Shown here piece by piece: positions 52,673 through 60,247 of a stretch of DNA of 64,000 nt (position 1 is its first letter; each line of letters opens with the position of its first letter). Source of the stretch: Vallitalea maricola (GTDB lineage Bacteria > Bacillota > Clostridia > Lachnospirales > Vallitaleaceae); assembly GCF_036985595.1 (NCBI RefSeq), contig NZ_BTPU01000037.1, positions 1 through 64,000 on the forward strand. The letters are read 5' to 3'. A program made the translations under genes and the position numbers. The notes under the pieces were generated by a model, which had not been told where the DNA came from, did no database searches, and was given only the letters and a program-made list of their open reading frames with translations.

Positions 52673-54223
52673 TCAGTTATTTTCTATACTATTTAAAATA
52701 TCATTAATTTTATCTATACTCATTTCATCATATGTACTATTCAATGATTTTTTATAATACGCTATTGCTAATTCATTCTGCTTATTATATTGGTACAAAT
52801 ACCCTAAATTATATAATAAATCAAAATAATTTTCATCTTTGGAAAGTCCTTCTTTTAATATTCTCTCTGCATCTTCTATTTTCCCTTCCATCATAGCTAT
52901 AACACCTTTAATGGAATAGACATCTATATCATCATTAACTATCTTTTCATATTCTAAAATTAATTCTTTAGCCACTTCTAATTTACCATCTTCTACTAAA
53001 GTAGTTATATTATTTTTTACATTATCTTTATTTTTTAAAAACTCACTACACAAATATAAACCATCTGTATTTTTGTTATTAATAATCTGCTCCAATTTCT
53101 CTATCTCGTAATCTCTCTTTTCTTCTTTTAACAATACAATTAATTCTTCTATCCCAACATTATGTATATTTCTATTATCTAAAACAGCCTCTTTCAGCTT
53201 ATCAATTGATTCATTTTTTTTATTTTGGAGCAATAGTACTTTACTCCATTGAATCTTAGGAAGAAAGCTACCTGTACCATATCTTGATACACCTTTTTCA
53301 TATTCGCCAATGTTAATTGCTTTATTAAAATATTCGATTGCTAAATCATATTTATCTATACCGGAATAGGCTATACCACAGTAATAATATATATCAGGTA
53401 TTTTACCTATATATATATCTTTAGATACTTCATTCACAAGATCTATAATCTGGTTATAATTTTTAAGTGCCATCATACACTTTATTAATTCTAATACCAA
53501 GTTATCATGAAAACTATACCTTTTCTTATTAGTTAACTCATTACTCTTTAGAAAATCATCAATAGCTGTATCAAAATTCCCACTTATCATCTCCATAACC
53601 CCTTTGTTATACCAATGAAAAGGATTATTAGGTTCTATCTTTATTTGTTTTTTTATAATATCCATATTTCTTTTTTCTTTATCTTTTTTATTATAAACTG
53701 ATTTATAATAACCATAATGGTATATCTTACATATATTACCATCTATAACTTTACCGACATAATTCTTATTATCAATATGTAACTGTTCATGTATAGCTCC
53801 AGAATAATGCGGTTTATCATTTTTAAACAATCTAACCATAACAGACGTTACTTCTATATTATCATTATTCATTAGATTATATATAGGAATTATAAATGCT
53901 TGCTCATTGGTATTATTTATTATACTTTCTAATTTAATTCTGTCAGCAAATAGTCTCTCATCAGCATCTAATATAATAATCCAATCACCTGAAGCATATT
54001 TCATAGATAAATTTCTAGCTTTACTAAAGTCATTTTCCCACTTATGGTGTATCATCTTAATACATGAATTATCATTGGAATATTTATCTAATAACTCAAC
54101 TGTTTTATCAGTAGAACCTGTATCAACCACTACAACTTCATCAACAACCTTCATAGCACAATCTAAACAATTAATTATATTTTCTTCTTCATTTTTAACT
54201 ATCATACAAAGACTTATTTTCAC
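52673..54223 (-). CDS. Family 2 glycosyltransferase fused to TPRs
   Basis: 516 aa, GTG start with GAGGAGG upstream. The GT-A domain (about 1-230) has SLCMIVKNEEENIINCLDCA, VVVDTGSTDKTVELLDKYSN and ILDADERLF, the DxD-like metal site. Tetratricopeptide-type repeats follow, for example NPFHWYNKGVMEMISGNFDT, DIYYYCGIAYSGIDKYDLAI and FDLLYNLGYLYQYNKQNELA. The arrangement resembles SunS-like and flagellin-linked transferases. It sits directly downstream of the flagellins, so it may initiate flagellin glycosylation, with the TPRs binding the acceptor. Confidence 0.87.
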   Translation of the reverse strand: MKISLCMIVKNEEENIINCLDCAMKVVDEVVVVDTGSTDKTVELLDKYSNDNSCIKMIHHKWENDFSKARNLSMKYASGDWIIILDADERLFADRIKLESIINNTNEQAFIIPIYNLMNNDNIEVTSVMVRLFKNDKPHYSGAIHEQLHIDNKNYVGKVIDGNICKIYHYGYYKSVYNKKDKEKRNMDIIKKQIKIEPNNPFHWYNKGVMEMISGNFDTAIDDFLKSNELTNKKRYSFHDNLVLELIKCMMALKNYNQIIDLVNEVSKDIYIGKIPDIYYYCGIAYSGIDKYDLAIEYFNKAINIGEYEKGVSRYGTGSFLPKIQWSKVLLLQNKKNESIDKLKEAVLDNRNIHNVGIEELIVLLKEEKRDYEIEKLEQIINNKNTDGLYLCSEFLKNKDNVKNNITTLVEDGKLEVAKELILEYEKIVNDDIDVYSIKGVIAMMEGKIEDAERILKEGLSKDENYFDLLYNLGYLYQYNKQNELAIAYYKKSLNSTYDEMSIDKINDILNSIENN

Positions 54224-54274
54224 TACAATTAGCCTCCTCTAAATATAAACCTTTTATAGTAATTATTACCTATT

Positions 54275-54308
54275 AAAATAGCCAGTGGAATTATCCCCTG
54301 ACTACTTT
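54275..54308 (-). terminator. Intrinsic terminator after the flagellin genes
   Basis: AAAGTAGTCAG pairs with CTGGCTATTTT over 11 bp (two wobbles), followed by a weak T/A tract on the minus strand, 28 bp after the second flagellin stop. Partial readthrough to the sugar genes is plausible. Confidence 0.65.
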
Positions 54309-54335
54309 AATAATAAAAATTTCAGTACTATTGTA

Positions 54336-55169
54336 CTATCTTAATAATTGAAGAACACCTTGTGGATTTTGATTAGCTTGTGCTAACATTGATTGTGCTG
54401 CTTGCATTAAGATATTTTGTTTTGTAAAATTCATCATTTCTTTAGCCATATCTACGTCTCTTACTCTTGATTCTGCAGCTTGAAGATTTTCTGATGTGTT
54501 ATCTACATTTTTAATAGTATGTTCTAATCTATTTTGTACAGCACCTAATTTTGATCTTTCTGTTGAAACTGCTTTTAAAGCTGTATCAATTGTATCTGTT
54601 AATGCACTAATTGCAGTTGCTGTTGTTGCATTGGAAACTGAAGTTGCAATGTTATTAACAGTTAAAGCTCCAGCACTCATAGCAGCTACATTAAAGCCAA
54701 TAAACTGTCCATTATTAGCTCCTACTTGAAGTGTAATTGATGTTGATGCGAAACTACCATCTAATAGTTTCTTTTTATTAAACTCAGTTTTATTAGTAAT
54801 TTCTGTAATTTCTGTTGTCAATTGACTTAACTCATCTTTAATATTTTGTCGTTCTTCACCAGAGTTTGTATCATTAGCTGCTTGAACAACTAACTCTCTC
54901 ATTCTTTGTAGCATTGCATGAGTCTCTGTAAGTGCTCCCTCTGCAGTTTGAATTAATGAGATACCATCCTGAGCATTTCTTGATGCTTGATTAAGTCCTC
55001 TTATTTGTCCTCTCATTTTTTCTGAAATTGCAAGTCCTGCTGCGTCATCTCCAGCACGATTAATTCTCATACCTGATGATAATTTTTCTGTTGATTTTGC
55101 TTGGTTTGTTCCTATTGCTCCCATTTGTCTATGAGTATTCATAGCTAACATATTGTGGTTAATAATCAT
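54336..55169 (-). CDS. hag: Flagellin, second copy
   Basis: 277 aa, short flagellin of D0 and D1 domains only. The N-terminus MIINHNMLAMNTHRQMGAIG and LSSGMRINRAGDDAAGLAIS and the C-terminus ESRVRDVDMAKEMMNFTKQN and ILMQAAQSMLAQANQNPQG are standard. The middle (about 150-205) is short and rich in Thr, Ser, Ala and Asn, as expected for surface-exposed and possibly glycosylated residues. It is nearly identical to the copy upstream at both ends and differs only in the middle. Leader has a candidate CsrA hairpin. Confidence 0.97.
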   Translation of the reverse strand: MIINHNMLAMNTHRQMGAIGTNQAKSTEKLSSGMRINRAGDDAAGLAISEKMRGQIRGLNQASRNAQDGISLIQTAEGALTETHAMLQRMRELVVQAANDTNSGEERQNIKDELSQLTTEITEITNKTEFNKKKLLDGSFASTSITLQVGANNGQFIGFNVAAMSAGALTVNNIATSVSNATTATAISALTDTIDTALKAVSTERSKLGAVQNRLEHTIKNVDNTSENLQAAESRVRDVDMAKEMMNFTKQNILMQAAQSMLAQANQNPQGVLQLLR

Positions 55170-55177
55170 AATATTTA

Positions 55178-55213
55178 CCTCCTTGAATTATAAAATGACC
55201 TTCCTTTGTCATT
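55178..55213 (-). promoter_or_regulatory. Leader of second flagellin: CsrA-type hairpin and SD
   Basis: AATGAC (55213-55208) and GTCATT (55199-55194) form a stem with loop AAAGGAAG, putting GGA in the loop. Fourteen bases later the ribosome-binding site AAGGAGG also carries GGA. Two such sites are the layout of CsrA repression of hag in B. subtilis. Confidence 0.62.
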
Positions 55214-55236
55214 ATTTATTATTATATAACACTTAA

Positions 55237-56079
55237 TTATCTTAATAATTGAAGAACACCTTGTGGATTCTGATTAGCTTGTGCTAACATCGATTGTGCT
55301 GCTTGCATTAAGATATTTTGTTTTGTAAAATTCATCATTTCCTTAGCCATATCTACGTCTCTAACTCTAGATTCTGCTGCTTGAAGATTCTCTGATGTAT
55401 TATCTACATTCTTAATAGTATGTTCTAATCTATTTTGTACAGCGCCTAATTTTGATCTTTCAGTTGAAACTACTTTTAGAGCTGTATCAATAGTATCTGT
55501 TAACGCACTAATGTCAGCTGCTGTTGATGTACCGTTTCCTACTATATTTCCTATATCAGCAGCTTCAACAGTTAATGCTGCTGCATTCATTGTAGCAATA
55601 TTAAAACCTATGAACTGTGCATTATTAGCTCCCACTTGAAGTGTTATTGCAGTTGTTGCAAAACTACCATTCAATAATTTTTTCTTATTAAATTCAGTTT
55701 TTGTAGTGATTTCAGAAATTTCTGTAGATAATTGATTTAACTCATCTTTAATATTAGCTCTTTCTTCATCAGAATTTGTATCATTAGCTCCTTGAACAAC
55801 TAATTCTCTCATTCTTTGTAACATTGCATGAGTCTCTGTAAGTGCTCCCTCAGCAGTTTGAATTAATGAAATACCATCTTGAGCATTTCTTGATGCTTGA
55901 TTTAATCCTCTGATTTGTCCCCTCATTTTTTCTGAGATTGCAAGACCAGCTGCATCATCACCTGCACGGTTAATTCTCATACCTGATGATAATTTTTCTG
56001 TTGATTTTGCTTGGTTTGTTCCTATTGCTCCCATTTGTCTATGAGTATTCATAGCTAACATATTGTGATTAATAATCAT
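55237..56079 (-). CDS. hag: Flagellin, first copy
   Basis: 280 aa from ATG at 56079 (MIINHNMLAMNTHRQMGAIG); AAGGAGGAATTAACT precedes it, and a reading 14 codons longer runs through the leader and is not needed. D0 and D1 domains with the same ends as the downstream copy; the middle (about 150-205: AALTVEAADIGNIVGNGTST) differs and is a few residues longer. First flagellin after csrA, led by a sigma-28-type promoter. Filament subunit exported by the flagellar type III system with FliS. Confidence 0.97.
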   Translation of the reverse strand: MIINHNMLAMNTHRQMGAIGTNQAKSTEKLSSGMRINRAGDDAAGLAISEKMRGQIRGLNQASRNAQDGISLIQTAEGALTETHAMLQRMRELVVQGANDTNSDEERANIKDELNQLSTEISEITTKTEFNKKKLLNGSFATTAITLQVGANNAQFIGFNIATMNAAALTVEAADIGNIVGNGTSTAADISALTDTIDTALKVVSTERSKLGAVQNRLEHTIKNVDNTSENLQAAESRVRDVDMAKEMMNFTKQNILMQAAQSMLAQANQNPQGVLQLLR

Positions 56080-56087
56080 AGTTAATT

Positions 56088-56121
56088 CCTCCTTGAATTT
56101 TTCATGACCTTCCTTTGTCAT
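56088..56121 (-). promoter_or_regulatory. Leader of first flagellin: CsrA-type hairpin and SD
   Basis: ATGAC (56121-56117) and GTCAT (56108-56104) stem with loop AAAGGAAG presenting GGA, followed by AAGGAGG before the ATG. Same motif and spacing as before the second flagellin. Confidence 0.65.
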
Positions 56122-56136
56122 TTTATTAATTTTTAT

Positions 56137-56167
56137 AAAAAGTCTGGGCCCAACTAAATGACTTTTT
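56137..56167 (-). repeat. Hairpin at the 5' end of the flagellin transcript
   Basis: AAAAAGTC (56137-56144) and GACTTTTT (56160-56167) form an 8-bp stem whose loop holds the palindrome TGGGCCCA. It lies just after the likely sigma-28 start site, between promoter and CsrA-type hairpin. It could stabilise the mRNA or act as a weak terminator. Confidence 0.5.
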
Positions 56168-56182
56168 ATAGTCTCATTTAAT

Positions 56183-56209
56183 ATATCGGTAATATTTTAA
56201 ACAACTTTA
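56183..56209 (-). promoter_or_regulatory. Sigma-28 (SigD/FliA) promoter of flagellin
   Basis: TAAA (56209-56206), 15-bp spacer, ACCGATAT (56190-56183) on the minus strand; one mismatch from TAAA-N15-GCCGATAT. It is placed 104 bp before the flagellin ATG and after the csrA stop. Confidence 0.75.
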
Positions 56210-56268
56210 TACTTTTATACATATTTTTATAGAATTATTATATAAACTTGTAGGTTATTGTTAATATT

Positions 56269-56493
56269 TCACTCAAACATTTTCTTTATAATTTCTGTTA
56301 CACCATTTGAAGTTTCCATCGCCTTTTTATTCTCATCCTGAATTTGCAAATAAATCTCTTTTCTATGTACAGAAATATTTTTAGGTGCCTTTATTCCAAT
56401 CCTTACACCATCTTTAAAAACATCAAGAACAACTAACTCAATATCATCCCCAATAATAATACCTTCACCCTTTTTCCTAGATAATGCTAGCAT
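56269..56493 (-). CDS. csrA: Carbon storage regulator CsrA
   Basis: 74 aa from ATG at 56493 (MLALSRKKGEGIIIGDDIEL), the conserved CsrA start; a GTG three codons earlier overlaps the fliW stop. VVLDVFKDGVRIGIKAPKNI and SVHRKEIYLQIQDENKKA complete the domain, including the RNA-binding arginine of the VHRKEI strand. CsrA blocks ribosome binding on flagellin mRNA until FliW sequesters it. The C-terminus extends past the core, as in FliW-binding CsrA proteins of Gram-positive bacteria. It is 189 bp upstream of the flagellin ATG. Confidence 0.97.
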   Translation of the reverse strand: MLALSRKKGEGIIIGDDIELVVLDVFKDGVRIGIKAPKNISVHRKEIYLQIQDENKKAMETSNGVTEIIKKMFE

Positions 56494-56494
56494 A

Positions 56495-56944
56495 TCATTC
56501 ACCCACCTTTTGCTTTAATTGTTTTAGGGGTTCATATAGATTATGCTTAATTTCGTATTTATCGCTATCTAGTATAACTTGAATACCTTTTTTAGTCTTA
56601 GTATTAATGATGATTGGTGCTTTTAAGTTAGTAGTCATCTTTTCAATATCTGTTGGAACTACAATTATAGTGTATAAAAGTAAATCTTCTTCTTTTAAGT
56701 CTCCAATGCGTAAAATCAATTCATCATTAACTTCTGGAGCATAATCCGGAAATACCAATGGTGTGCATATCATTGGTAACACTATATCCTTATCTTCTAT
56801 TGACTGTAACCAACAAAAAATATCATTCTCATGTATGGTAGTGAATTTGTGATATTCAGTAAATCCAAATATACCTTCATCAAATGTATTAATGTGTTCC
56901 TTATCAACTTCTATTTTACCAAAATGCTTTGTATCAACTAGCAT
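56495..56944 (-). CDS. fliW: Flagellar assembly factor FliW
   Basis: 149 aa: MLVDTKHFGKIEVDKEHINT, FDEGIFGFTEYHKFTTIHEN, FCWLQSIEDKDIVLPMICTP and VVPTDIEKMTTNLKAPIIIN are the FliW hallmarks. FliW binds CsrA and is displaced by cytosolic flagellin, linking export to flagellin translation. csrA starts one base after the fliW stop, so the pair is coupled. AAGGGGTGG precedes ATG. Confidence 0.97.
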   Translation of the reverse strand: MLVDTKHFGKIEVDKEHINTFDEGIFGFTEYHKFTTIHENDIFCWLQSIEDKDIVLPMICTPLVFPDYAPEVNDELILRIGDLKEEDLLLYTIIVVPTDIEKMTTNLKAPIIINTKTKKGIQVILDSDKYEIKHNLYEPLKQLKQKVGE

Positions 56945-57103
56945 TTTACCACCCCTTATGAGTTTATTTATATCATGAAACTTTTTATCTAGGAATAAAT
57001 AAGTAATTCATACAAAATATACCATAATATTATTATATCATTGATTATTTAACATATAAAGATATAATATATAAATTATTTTGGTATTTTATTCCACTTG
57101 ATA

Positions 57104-57139
57104 ATACTATAGACGCATATCTTCATGCGTCTATAGTAT
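57104..57139 (-). repeat. Perfect 15-bp hairpin between flgL and fliW
   Basis: ATACTATAGACGCAT (57104-57118) and ATGCGTCTATAGTAT (57125-57139), loop ATCTTC, 28 bp after the flgL stop. No T-run follows on the minus strand, so it is not a standard terminator. It may be a processing site or a 3' stabiliser dividing the flgK-flgL message from fliW-csrA. Confidence 0.7.
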
Positions 57140-57166
57140 ATATTAAAATATTTATCTTACTATTAT

Positions 57167-58480
57167 CTACCTAATAAAATCCAACAAAGTAGTCTGTATT
57201 ATCTTAGTAGATGACATTAACGCTGCATTATAAACCATTTCCTGAGATTTCATTTTCATAATTACTTCTGCAACATCAATATCTTCATTTTGAGACATCA
57301 AATCAGTAAAGTTAACTTTATCATCTTCCAAACGATTAATCGTTAAATCCATTCGATTAATTCTAGTACCTAAATCAGCTTCTTGTTTAAGCAGACCATT
57401 TTTGTGTTTATCAATCTTACCTATCAGCTGATTAAACTTATCTCCTAGACTATCTTTTAATAAATCATCATATTTAGAACCATCTTTTGATACTTTACCA
57501 ACTTCATTTATCATCTCTTCTAAATCTCTCATTAGGTCAACAGTGACTAAATCTTTTCCCAAGGAATTAATTGGAACACTTTGATTATAGCTTACTTGGT
57601 AACTGATATTGTCTCTTTGATTTTTATAATCAACATTATTATAATCAGTACATTCAAAATAATGTATTGGATTAAGGTCATTCTTTTCAAAGTCATCTTT
57701 ATTATATTCAAATGTTATATCTGTTGGTATTTCAGCCTTATCTGTAGAATTAAATATTAATTCTCCTGTGTCCTTTAGAAAATTAACTTCTCCCTTAGCT
57801 GGTTCATAAGCATTAGGATTATTAGAATCTAAAGTATTAACTGTAAAATCAGGTGGTGTACCTGTAGCTTTAGGTATAGAAACAGTAACACCATCTTTTA
57901 TATTTGAATACCCCAACCTTATCCTATCCACATTAATTACTCTTGGATTAGGGGTATCATCTACTATCTTTTCAATAGTTTCAACATCATCACTCTTAAA
58001 TTCCTCTTTTATCTTATAATTTTTACCCTTTACTGCTTCCGTAAACGTCAAAGGCTGATCCGTCTTATACCCAGTAAAAACATATCTACCAGCGTAATCC
58101 ACATTTCCCTCATTAGCAAGTTGGTCTTTTAACTGCTTTAATGAAGTAATAATACTCTCTCTTTCACCAATACCTAGAGGATCGTTAGAAGCTTGTACAG
58201 ATAAATCCCTAGCTTTTTTAACGATTTCAATAATATTGGTGATAGAATTTTCGGTAACTGTCATCCAAGATATTGCATCTTTGGCATTTGATTTGTACTG
58301 TTCTACCTCTCTAACGCTGGTTCTGAATTTCAATGCTCTGACTGCAACTATTGGGTCATCAGAGGGCTTTTGAATCTTTTTACCTGTAGCTAATTGTCCT
58401 TCGTAAATACTATAGGCATATTTACTTCTATTAAGACTTAGAAGTATATTATTTGCTACCATATTATTCGTTATTCGCAT
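57167..58480 (-). CDS. flgL: Flagellar hook-associated protein 3
   Basis: 437 aa. The N-terminus MRITNNMVANNILLSLNRSK and ATGKKIQKPSDDPIVAVRAL, plus the C-terminal coiled region LGTRINRMDLTINRLEDDKV, mark FlgL, the junction protein between FlgK and flagellin. The central domain (about 130-320) is variable. It is in the order flgK-flgL-fliW-csrA-hag known from B. subtilis. Confidence 0.95.
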   Translation of the reverse strand: MRITNNMVANNILLSLNRSKYAYSIYEGQLATGKKIQKPSDDPIVAVRALKFRTSVREVEQYKSNAKDAISWMTVTENSITNIIEIVKKARDLSVQASNDPLGIGERESIITSLKQLKDQLANEGNVDYAGRYVFTGYKTDQPLTFTEAVKGKNYKIKEEFKSDDVETIEKIVDDTPNPRVINVDRIRLGYSNIKDGVTVSIPKATGTPPDFTVNTLDSNNPNAYEPAKGEVNFLKDTGELIFNSTDKAEIPTDITFEYNKDDFEKNDLNPIHYFECTDYNNVDYKNQRDNISYQVSYNQSVPINSLGKDLVTVDLMRDLEEMINEVGKVSKDGSKYDDLLKDSLGDKFNQLIGKIDKHKNGLLKQEADLGTRINRMDLTINRLEDDKVNFTDLMSQNEDIDVAEVIMKMKSQEMVYNAALMSSTKIIQTTLLDFIR

Positions 58481-58539
58481 TCAGATTACACCTTCCTTAT
58501 CTATATGATAATCACACTTTTTTACTAAACCACTTATAA

Positions 58540-60237
58540 TTAGTTAGCTCCCATTCTATTGATTGTTACATCATATATCTCATCAAATACCCGTATCATT
58601 TGTGCTGATATAACATAAGCTTGTTGAAACTTAATAATATTGGTTGTTTCTTCATTGAGGTCAACGCCAGAGTATGATAATCTCTGATTATTAATCATCA
58701 AGTTAAGATCGACCTGACCTTTTTCAAAACTGGCTGCTTGACTTTTATCTATTCCTAACTCCCCTATCAAGGCTTGAATATAGTTACCTGGTTCACCAGT
58801 TTTGAACATATCATTATCATGTTTTAAGTCGAGCATTCTTTTAATGATGTCGTTATCACTTTCACCTGAAGTTGGATCGGAACTTGTTAATAACTTATCT
58901 ATGTCCGATGCTATTTCTGAGGAGAATTGGAAATTATCAATAGTCATTTTACTATAATCAACAACATCTCCAGGATTGTAATCTTTGAATGTAAATAATG
59001 GACCACCAGTACCATTATTACCATCTTTATGTATTTCATTGAATTTCTCAGCAACAGTCCTTACAAAGTTATTTAATCTTTCTGTATAGTATGAGATTCC
59101 TTTGTATTTAAGATCTTCTCCCATACTAACATTTTTAGCTCCTGCTGGTGCATTAGAAGCTAATGTAAAAGTCACCTCATTATTTCCTTCATCATATGTA
59201 AAACTATCATACTTATATACTACACCATCAATTTTAATTTCGCCTTTATCTGGTAAATCAGCTCTATTAACATTACTGACCAAAATAGTACTACTAGCTG
59301 TAGTTAATGAATTTATTACACCCTTAAAATTATTACCATTATTCCCATCCCTCATATCAATATACCCTTTTAACTCACCTTCAAGCTCAGGGTCTGTCAT
59401 ATCGAATTTATTCCCATTTGCCCAGTATATATCGTATAATCCTGGTTCATCTTCTGGGTTATTAAGATGTTCTCTTGATTTAGTTTCTAATAGATTTACC
59501 TTAGTTCCTTCAACAAGCTTTTGTCCGTTGGCTAAAACTGAGAAAGTCTTCTTACCATTAATATCTACACGTTCATCCACCTTAACATTTATTATGTGTG
59601 ATAACTCATCTACTATAAGTGCTCTTTTATCTCTTAGGTCATTTGCCTCTGCACCTGAGAACTCAACATTTTCTATTTGTTCGTTAAGAGTGGCTAACTG
59701 GTTAGCACAATAATTAATCTGGTCTACCTTAGTTTTTATAGAGAAATTTGCTTCTCTTTGAAAAGACCTCATTTTGTCTCCAATATCATTGAAGAATCTT
59801 GAAAAACTTTTAGCCATATCAATAAAATTAATTTTATAAGATTCATTTGATGGGTCTGTAGATAGTTTCTGCAATGAATCAAACATATCATCAAACTGTT
59901 TTGATATACCTGTATCTTTTATTTCATTAAGAATTGTTTCTATACTGCTTGTCTGTGAATTCTTTACTGTATACTCTCCAAGATGGCTGGAATTACTCCA
60001 AAACTTAGTATCTAGATACTTATTTCTGTATTGACTGATCTTTAGTATTTCAGAACCAGTACCCATCATTCCAATACCATTATTAGGTAACGGTCTGCAA
60101 GCTGATTGAACACCGAATTGCCTGCTGTAACCAGGAGTCTGGGCATTAGTAATATTATGATTAGTTATATCTAACCATGTTCTTGCTGTAAATAAACCTT
60201 GTGTTGCCACATTTAATCCAAAAAATGACGATTGCAT
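58540..60237 (-). CDS. flgK: Flagellar hook-associated protein 1, copy 2
   Basis: 565 aa: MQSSFFGLNVATQGLFTART, the DITNHNITNAQTPGYSRQFG signature, and the C-terminal SYSGVDLNEETTNIIKFQQA and YVISAQMIRVFDEIYDVTIN, all FlgK. It is 10 bp after the paralog at 60248-61843 and they share only the ends. FlgK joins hook to filament. The Ser/Thr/Asp-rich middle (about 300-450) is variable. Confidence 0.95.
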   Translation of the reverse strand: MQSSFFGLNVATQGLFTARTWLDITNHNITNAQTPGYSRQFGVQSACRPLPNNGIGMMGTGSEILKISQYRNKYLDTKFWSNSSHLGEYTVKNSQTSSIETILNEIKDTGISKQFDDMFDSLQKLSTDPSNESYKINFIDMAKSFSRFFNDIGDKMRSFQREANFSIKTKVDQINYCANQLATLNEQIENVEFSGAEANDLRDKRALIVDELSHIINVKVDERVDINGKKTFSVLANGQKLVEGTKVNLLETKSREHLNNPEDEPGLYDIYWANGNKFDMTDPELEGELKGYIDMRDGNNGNNFKGVINSLTTASSTILVSNVNRADLPDKGEIKIDGVVYKYDSFTYDEGNNEVTFTLASNAPAGAKNVSMGEDLKYKGISYYTERLNNFVRTVAEKFNEIHKDGNNGTGGPLFTFKDYNPGDVVDYSKMTIDNFQFSSEIASDIDKLLTSSDPTSGESDNDIIKRMLDLKHDNDMFKTGEPGNYIQALIGELGIDKSQAASFEKGQVDLNLMINNQRLSYSGVDLNEETTNIIKFQQAYVISAQMIRVFDEIYDVTINRMGAN

Positions 60238-60247
60238 TTAACTCCCC

